From: Treponema sp.
GTDB taxonomy: Bacteria; Spirochaetota; Spirochaetia; Treponematales; Breznakiellaceae
Reading direction: 5' to 3'
DNA: 11,357 bases
NCBI GenBank assembly: GCA_031289935.1
Contig: JAITON010000135.1
Location: 1 to 11,357 of the forward strand
Position numbers and translations under genes: made by a program. This document shows, one piece after another, positions 7,791 to 11,357 of this stretch; within the stretch, counting starts at the first letter, position 1, and every line of letters starts with the position of its first letter. The notes under the pieces were generated by a model. It did no database searches, was not told where the DNA came from, and saw only the letters and a program-made list of their open reading frames with translations.

Positions 7791-7924
7791 TTGCAGGTCT
7801 TATGGGGCGATGACGCCGGGAGCAAGAGCATCAAGTTAATCCATTCCTATGGGTAAACCATCCGGCGGGAGGGATTAACTCAGTGAGAGTGCGCAGTTCG
7901 GCTTATCTACTTGGTTGTTTTTTG
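7781..7924 (+). ncRNA. Putative structured leader RNA upstream of tRNA-Val
   Basis: No plausible ORF lies here, yet several pairings are possible. GCCGG (7815-7819) can pair with CCGGC (7862-7866). ATCCAT (7839-7844) can pair with ATGGGT (7849-7854, one G-T) around the loop TCCT. AGTTAATCC (7834-7842) is perfectly complementary to GGATTAACT (7872-7880), but this excludes the small hairpin. ACTC (7878-7881) can instead pair with GAGT (7887-7890), as in a tRNA D-arm. The alternatives are mutually exclusive, as in switch-like leaders. A T6 run lies at 7918-7923, without a strong hairpin before it. It matches no RNA family that I recognise. It could be a processed tRNA leader or decayed tRNA sequence. 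Confidence 0.4.
7873..7892 (+). repeat. Partial duplicate of the tRNA-Val D-arm
   Basis: GATTAACTCAGTG (7873-7885) is identical to 7929-7941 of the tRNA, and AGAGTGC (7886-7892) is identical to 7944-7950. Only two G residues are missing between the two blocks. The resemblance ends at the anticodon stem, so this is a tRNA fragment without anticodon, T-arm or acceptor 3' strand. Confidence 0.75.
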
Positions 7925-7996
7925 GGGTGATTAACTCAGTGGGAGAGTGCTACCTTCACACGGTAGAAGTCACTAGTTCAAATCTAGTATCACCCA
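7925..7996 (+). tRNA. tRNA-Val (anticodon CAC)
   Basis: A full cloverleaf of 72 nt. The acceptor GGGTGAT (7925-7931) pairs with ATCACCC (7989-7995), and the discriminator is A7996. The D-stem is ACTC/GAGT with loop AGTGGGA. The anticodon stem CTACC/GGTAG holds loop TTCACAC with anticodon CAC (7957-7959), reading the Val codon GTG. The T-stem ACTAG/CTAGT has loop TTCAAAT. CCA is not encoded (TCAA follows) and must be added enzymatically. Confidence 0.96.
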
Positions 7997-8076
7997 TCAA
8001 TTGGTTTTTGTTTGCCGGCGTTCCGGGTAGCACTCAACGCAACCTTTTTGCTGCGTCCCTTGTCATTTCGGCCCCC

Positions 8077-8105
8077 TTGAAAAGATTCCGTTATAGCCGT
8101 ACATT
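8077..8105 (+). promoter_or_regulatory. Promoter of the small membrane protein / MinD-like operon
   Basis: TTGAAA (8077-8082), a 17-nt spacer and TACATT (8100-8105). The ATG at 8112 follows the -10 by 6 nt (TTCCCT). No Shine-Dalgarno sequence is present, so a leaderless start is likely. This favours the ATG at 8112 over the in-frame ATG at 8118. Confidence 0.65.
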
Positions 8106-8111
8106 TTCCCT

Positions 8112-8588
8112 ATGCGCATGTACCGGTCCCTGCGGTGGGCCTTGTTTGTCTATGATGTGTTCCGGCTCTTCCTGATGCTGGGGATTATGTTGTTTCCGGT
8201 CCCCGGCGGGGAAGCAGGGCTCGCCTTCCCGGCCATGGCCTTTTTTGCCCCTAACGCGCTCTTTCCCCTGATGAGCCTCTTTGTAGCGGTCCGTCCGGCC
8301 CGGTATCTGCCCTATCTGCCACTGGCGGCGGCGGGAAAGCTCGTAACCACCGCAGCCTTTCTGGGCTGGTTCTGCTTCTCCGTCCGCTACATCGCCGCTG
8401 GCCTGGGGACGGATACCCTGCAAACCCTGGGTTTCCTAGGCCTGACGCTCCTGTTCACCATTCTGGACGGGCTTTCCGCCCTGGGAGGCTATATTTTGCA
8501 GAGGAGGCTTCCGGCCGCCATTGGAGCGCAGGAAACGCCGGTATCAAACATCGTGGCCGGCATCGAGGGAACTGTTCCATGCGAATAA
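8112..8588 (+). CDS. Small four-helix membrane protein, unknown function
   Basis: 158 aa with about four hydrophobic segments, near residues 10-30, 40-61, 66-90 and 104-129, short loops (RPARY, RYIAAGLGTD) and a hydrophilic C-terminus. No signal peptide cleavage site or catalytic motif is visible, and I do not recognise the family. The start MRMYRS at 8112 is set by the promoter spacing. Its last codons overlap the MinD-like gene by 10 bp in another frame (start 8579, stop 8586-8588), so the two are co-transcribed and probably translationally coupled. The pairing suggests, but does not show, that this protein works with or near the ATPase at the membrane. Confidence 0.8.
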   Translation: MRMYRSLRWALFVYDVFRLFLMLGIMLFPVPGGEAGLAFPAMAFFAPNALFPLMSLFVAVRPARYLPYLPLAAAGKLVTTAAFLGWFCFSVRYIAAGLGTDTLQTLGFLGLTLLFTILDGLSALGGYILQRRLPAAIGAQETPVSNIVAGIEGTVPCE

Positions 8589-9724
8589 TTCCGGTGGCCA
8601 GCGGTAAAGGTGGCGTCGGTAAGTCCCTGGTAGCGGCGAACCTGGCCATCGCCTTTGCCCAGGCCGGGCAGCGGGTAGTGCTCGCCGATCTGGACCTGGG
8701 CGCCTCGAACCTGCACCTGGTGATCGGCCACCAGGCGCCGGCCAAAGGAATCGGCACCTTTCTGAACGACCCCAAGGCGGATTTCTCCAAGGTCATCGCC
8801 AAGACCGATATTCCGCTCCTGCGCTTTATCCCCGGGGACGCAGAAATCCCCGGCATGGCCAACCTCAAGGCCAGCCAGCGGAACGCCCTGGTTAAACAGT
8901 TCCTGGCCCTGGCCCCCAGCACCGATATCCTTATCCTGGACCTTGGCGCGGGGACTCATCAGTCTATCCTGGACTTTTTCCTGCTCTCGGGCCAGGGTAT
9001 CATTGTCAGCGCCCCGGCTGTTACCGCCACCCTGAACGCCTATGTCTTCCTCAAGAATACCGTGTTCCGGCTCATGTATACGGTCTTTTCCCGGGGTACC
9101 GCCGCCCAGACCTATCTGGAACGGGTCCGCAAGACCGGTTCCGGCCCCCGGCGGCTCTATATCCCCCAGATGCTCAAGGATATCCGCCGCATCGACCAAA
9201 AATCCTACGCCAAATACTTCAAGGTGGCCGGACACTTCCACCCACGGCTCATCATGAATCTGATTGAGAACCCCCAGGACGTTGAAGTGGCCCAAAAAAT
9301 CCGCCGTTCCTGCGCCGAATACTTGGGGCTTGGGATTGAGCACCTGGGGATCATCTACCGGGACATGCTCCAGGACACGGCCCTGGCATCGCGGCTCCCC
9401 ATCATCCTCTATAAACCCCAGGCCGTCCTGTCTCAGGCTATCTACCGCATAGCCGACAAGATTCTCCAGAGCCCGGAGGAGCAGTTCGACCTGGACGAGC
9501 GGGAGCTGGACGATAGTTTCCAGGAAGCCGCCCTGGAGGCCGAGATCGATTTTGAAAGCAAGACCGAATATGTGGAAGACCTGCTCCATTCCGGGGCCCT
9601 GACCCAGGGGGACCTTTTAGAGACCGTTAAGTCCCAGCAGCTCGAAGTCGCCAAGCTCAAAAAGGAAAACAACTTCCTCAAGCTCAAAATTTCCCAGGCC
9701 ATTACCCAGGGGTTTACGCCCTAG
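8579..9724 (+). CDS. MinD/ParA-family P-loop ATPase (FlhG-like) with acidic and coiled-coil C-terminus
   Basis: 381 aa. The deviant Walker A is GKGGVGKS (9-16), with signature Lys10 and P-loop Lys15. ADLDLGASNLHLVIG (36-50) is the switch region typical of MinD and FlhG, and Walker B is ILILDLGAGT (117-126, Asp121). These ATPases bind membranes or partners when ATP-bound and position division sites, flagella or other cell machinery. FlhG-like function is plausible in a motile spirochaete, but no flagellar gene lies nearby. After the core (to about 297) comes an acidic stretch rich in D and E (about 302-335) and a heptad-like helix (about 350-375, LEVAKLKKENNFLKLKI). This extension is not part of standard MinD and may bind a partner. 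GAGGGA at 8565-8570, 8 nt before the ATG, is a moderate Shine-Dalgarno site. Second gene of the operon from 8077. Confidence 0.88.
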   Translation: MRIIPVASGKGGVGKSLVAANLAIAFAQAGQRVVLADLDLGASNLHLVIGHQAPAKGIGTFLNDPKADFSKVIAKTDIPLLRFIPGDAEIPGMANLKASQRNALVKQFLALAPSTDILILDLGAGTHQSILDFFLLSGQGIIVSAPAVTATLNAYVFLKNTVFRLMYTVFSRGTAAQTYLERVRKTGSGPRRLYIPQMLKDIRRIDQKSYAKYFKVAGHFHPRLIMNLIENPQDVEVAQKIRRSCAEYLGLGIEHLGIIYRDMLQDTALASRLPIILYKPQAVLSQAIYRIADKILQSPEEQFDLDERELDDSFQEAALEAEIDFESKTEYVEDLLHSGALTQGDLLETVKSQQLEVAKLKKENNFLKLKISQAITQGFTP

Positions 9725-9778
9725 GGAGCGTGCGGTCAGTAGACCGCTGCTATCCGCCTGTGGCGGATTGCGTGCTCC
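9725..9778 (+). other. Three-way-junction RNA structure directly after the MinD-like gene
   Basis: It begins on the base after the TAG. GGAGC (9725-9729) pairs with GCTCC (9774-9778). Inside are two perfect hairpins: GCGGTC-AGTA-GACCGC (9732-9747) and ATCCGCC-TGT-GGCGGAT (9752-9768). GCTATCC (9749-9755) can also pair with GGATAGC (9780-9786), giving an alternative fold. No T-run follows, so it is not a standard terminator. It may stabilise the 3' end, or it may be a dispersed palindromic element. Confidence 0.6.
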
Positions 9779-9798
9779 GAGGATAGCTAAGATAACCG

Positions 9799-9819
9799 GA
9801 GTTCCCTCCGAGGGAGCTC
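9799..9819 (+). other. 9-bp hairpin in the 3' region of the MinD-like operon
   Basis: GAGTTCCCT (9799-9807) pairs with AGGGAGCTC (9811-9819), with one G-T pair and loop CCG. CACTCTTTTCC follows, so it might act as a weak intrinsic terminator. It also lies in the leader of the gene at 9870. Confidence 0.5.
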
Positions 9820-9869
9820 ACTCTTTTCCATGAAAGCTTGCCATTTGTTTTATGAAGTAAGGAGTTACC

Positions 9870-10124
9870 ATGAACACCTTGAATCGAACTTTGGATGAAA
9901 GGATGAGGATTGATGCCGAATTGGCGGAAATGGACAAATACCCGATTGATTTTTCCGATATACCGCCCATGCGGGATGCGGACAGCCAGCGGCTTCGGTT
10001 TGGGCACGAGCGTTTTTTGAAGATGCTGCCGCCGGACATTGTATCTGAAATGGCCCGCCGCCGCCTTGACCAAATGAAAGCCGCAGATTACGCAGTCCCC
10101 GAACCGCTTGAAGCAGCCGTATAA
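9870..10124 (+). CDS. Small protein, possibly BrnA/CopG-type antitoxin-like
   Basis: 84 aa starting MNTLNRTLDERMRIDAEL, charged and probably helical. It contains YPIDFSDIPP (residues 24-33); a similar IDFSDIPP segment is seen in the linker of BrnA-like antitoxins. The rest (RFGHERFLKMLPPDIVSEMARRRLDQM) is helical, basic and of no known function. AAGGAG (9859-9864) lies 5 nt before the ATG, a good Shine-Dalgarno site. No clear promoter is visible; it may be read through from the upstream operon. There is no toxin gene beside it: 145 bp of structured non-coding DNA lies upstream and a terminator downstream. If it is an antitoxin, it is an orphan. The coding call is good; the functional hint is weak. 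Confidence 0.7.
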   Translation: MNTLNRTLDERMRIDAELAEMDKYPIDFSDIPPMRDADSQRLRFGHERFLKMLPPDIVSEMARRRLDQMKAADYAVPEPLEAAV

Positions 10125-10151
10125 ACAAAAAAAGTAACCCGCTCATGCGAG

Positions 10152-10219
10152 GGCTCACCGGTGCCGGTAAAGCGCCCACGGTCTACGGTAAAAGGCTCAC
10201 CGGCGCCAGAAAAAGCCCC
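10152..10219. repeat. Imperfect 26-bp direct repeat, 42-bp period
   Basis: Copy 1 at 10152-10177 and copy 2 at 10194-10219 both begin GGCTCACCGG and continue as similar sequence ending in a C-run, with a handful of mismatches. The second copy runs into the left arm of the terminator. No gene lies between 10125 and 10277. Confidence 0.6.
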
Positions 10220-10244
10220 CCGGCCTTGCGACCAGGGGGCTTTT
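10211..10244 (-). terminator. Rho-independent terminator of the lipoprotein gene, probably bidirectional
   Basis: AAAAGCCCCC (10211-10220) is perfectly complementary to GGGGGCTTTT (10235-10244), with a 14-nt loop. On the minus strand the stem is followed by T5, a strong terminator for the gene ending at 10278. On the plus strand TTTT follows, so it can also stop transcripts from the gene at 9870. Confidence 0.9.
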
Positions 10245-10245
10245 G

Positions 10246-10269
10246 CCCCGCCTAGGATGTCCGGCGGGG
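10246..10269 (-). other. Second GC-rich hairpin between the lipoprotein stop and the terminator
   Basis: CCCCGCC (10246-10252) is perfectly complementary to GGCGGGG (10263-10269), with a 10-nt loop. On the minus strand it comes before the main terminator hairpin, forming a tandem pair. No T-run belongs to it. Confidence 0.7.
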
Positions 10270-10277
10270 GGACTAGA

Positions 10278-11357
10278 TTACTCGTTGACGGTCAGTGTAT
10301 CAGCAGTCAAGCCTGCAATCGCACCAATATACTGAACCGTATACGCAACGCTGTTCACAGTGACCTTCCCTGTCCCAGTAGCCGTTGAGGCGGCTTCCGA
10401 GGCTCCGCTGCTCTTGTTAAGGAACAGCACGCCCGTGCTGGTGCTATCAATGCTGCTAAAGTTTTCAAGTATGAGCTGCCCGCCACTAGCCTTGATTATT
10501 AGCCCAACAGATTGGGAGTCAGATTCTGTAGCAAGCCTCAATTTCCCGCCTGAGGTTACCGTCAAGGAACTGGAATCATCGGTAACGGTACCATAGGCCG
10601 CTTTTTTATTGAGCGTTACGGTGCCGCCGGAAATCTCGTGTGTCCAGTTGCGGCGAGTGCCCGTACTGGTGGTTCCCGCAATCTCCGTGAAGAGTGCGCC
10701 AGCACCAACCGTCCACGTCGGGGTAGTACTGCTCGTACCACCAATGTAAGCGTCGGTCAGGCCCGGGTTTGCCGTCGAACTGTAGACGAACTTGGAACCC
10801 GTCGCATGAACAACATTTGTAGCGTCGTCTGTGTCGTAGGTAATGGTTCCGTCGACCTTGACGATGCCGGTTGCGGCCACGTCGAGTACGCCGGTTACGG
10901 TTACGACGCCGGTCGCTGCTATGGTGAGGGTGCGCCCCGCGCCTACCGTCAGCGTGCCGCTAGCGACGGTCAAGGTAACCCCCGCAGGGACCGTTACGTC
11001 GGCAGTCGGCGTAGAGTCGCCGGTCAGGGTAACGGCCGGGCCGTTAGCAGCAGCGTGTTCGCCCAGCGCGGTTACCAGCGATGAAATTCCCTCAAGCAGG
11101 GTGATCTTCGCTGAAAGGCTATCCAGCTTGGCCTTTTCCGTACCCAGCAGGGCTTTCACGTCCTCGCCCAAACCCGCGTAAGCAGTCAGCGCCGCTTCCA
11201 CTATCCCCTTGTTGGCAGTTGCCACACTTGCAACCTCCAACGCCAGCGCCGTAGCGTGGTCGGCTCTGAAGCTCGCCGCTTTCTCCGCCGCCGTCTGGCT
11301 CGGGTCCGGGCAACCCGCCAGCACGATTGTGAATGTCAGCACGAGCGCCAGCATTCC
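10278..11357 (-). CDS. Lipoprotein with N-terminal helical region and beta-solenoid-like repeat (5' end at window edge)
   Basis: The frame is open to the right edge. An ATG at 11354 would give 358 aa, but the visible signal (MLALVLTFTIVLAGC) lacks the usual basic start, so the true start probably lies a few codons beyond the window. The lipobox LAGC puts the lipidated Cys at residue 15, the only Cys in the protein; it should be exported and membrane-anchored. Residues about 22-103 are Ala-rich and helical. Residues about 107-172 are short beta strands repeated every 6-8 residues (VTLTV, GTLTV, RTLTI, VVTV, VLDV, IVKV, TITY), consistent with a beta-helix. The rest is Thr/Ser/Gly-rich with strand-like segments and ends LTVNE. 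Family unknown; an envelope or adhesin-like role is possible. It is followed by two hairpins, one of them a strong terminator. Confidence 0.85.
   Translation of the reverse strand, partial: GMLALVLTFTIVLAGCPDPSQTAAEKAASFRADHATALALEVASVATANKGIVEAALTAYAGLGEDVKALLGTEKAKLDSLSAKITLLEGISSLVTALGEHAAANGPAVTLTGDSTPTADVTVPAGVTLTVASGTLTVGAGRTLTIAATGVVTVTGVLDVAATGIVKVDGTITYDTDDATNVVHATGSKFVYSSTANPGLTDAYIGGTSSTTPTWTVGAGALFTEIAGTTSTGTRRNWTHEISGGTVTLNKKAAYGTVTDDSSSLTVTSGGKLRLATESDSQSVGLIIKASGGQLILENFSSIDSTSTGVLFLNKSSGASEAASTATGTGKVTVNSVAYTVQYIGAIAGLTADTLTVNE

Noticed and set aside
7997..8076. Terminator after tRNA-Val
   Set aside because: ACGCA/TGCGT around CTTTTT is a short stem with no T-run after it; not convincing.
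7915..8175. Small plus-strand ORF covering the tRNA region
   Set aside because: It reads straight through tRNA-Val (ending in SSNLVSP), a common false ORF, and crosses the next promoter and gene start.
8489..9589. 366-codon open frame on the minus strand
   Set aside because: It is the antisense shadow of the MinD-like gene, with biased Gly/Leu/Gln composition and no recognisable motif.
1..11357. CRISPR array, insertion sequence, prophage or group I/II intron
   Set aside because: There are no regularly spaced repeats, transposase, integrase or intron-like cores. The few repeats are short and local.

Overview
The window is about 11.4 kb of GC-rich bacterial chromosome, roughly 60% G+C by eye, carrying housekeeping-type genes and no mobile element. 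The gene families and their style suggest a treponeme-like spirochaete, perhaps of the termite-gut type. They include a MinD-like ATPase with an acidic and coiled C-terminus, a DUF4062 protein, a polytopic membrane protein with a soluble tail, and a low-complexity lipoprotein. This placement is inference; nothing in the window proves the taxon.

Layout. (1) 2-256: 3' end of a PD-(D/E)XK-nuclease-like gene. (2) 302-3917: a two-gene operon joined by an ATGA overlap. It encodes polyphosphate kinase (ppk1) and an RlmI-like rRNA methyltransferase. The methyltransferase gene has lost one base near 3793-3797, so its last 40 codons lie in the -1 frame. (3) 4014-4808, minus strand: a five-helix membrane protein, convergent with the methyltransferase and divergent from the next gene. 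(4) 4883-5926: a DUF4062 protein with a winged-helix-like C-terminus. (5) 6014-7738: a long-chain acyl-CoA synthetase (AMP-forming). (6) 7746-7996: a strong promoter, about 145 nt of structured sequence containing a copy of a tRNA D-arm, then tRNA-Val(CAC). (7) 8112-9724: a small membrane protein overlapping a MinD/FlhG-type ATPase by 10 bp, followed by a structured 3' region. (8) 9870-10124: a small protein with a motif seen in BrnA-type antitoxins. (9) 10152-10269: an imperfect repeat and tandem terminator hairpins. (10) 10278-11357, minus strand: a lipoprotein with a beta-solenoid-like repeat, running off the window.

The most striking pattern is in the promoters. Four transcription units (starts at 4808 minus, 4883, 6014 and 8112) have a recognisable -10 hexamer ending exactly 6 nt before the ATG, and ppk1 has one ending 5 nt before. 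None has a convincing Shine-Dalgarno sequence. Transcription should therefore begin at or next to the start codon, giving leaderless mRNAs. Genes inside operons (2506, 8579) and the gene at 9870 do have Shine-Dalgarno sequences. The geometry also decides the start codons of three genes.

The genes do not form one pathway. Polyphosphate synthesis, rRNA modification, fatty-acid activation, cell-polarity or flagellar-type ATPase function and envelope proteins sit in separate short units.
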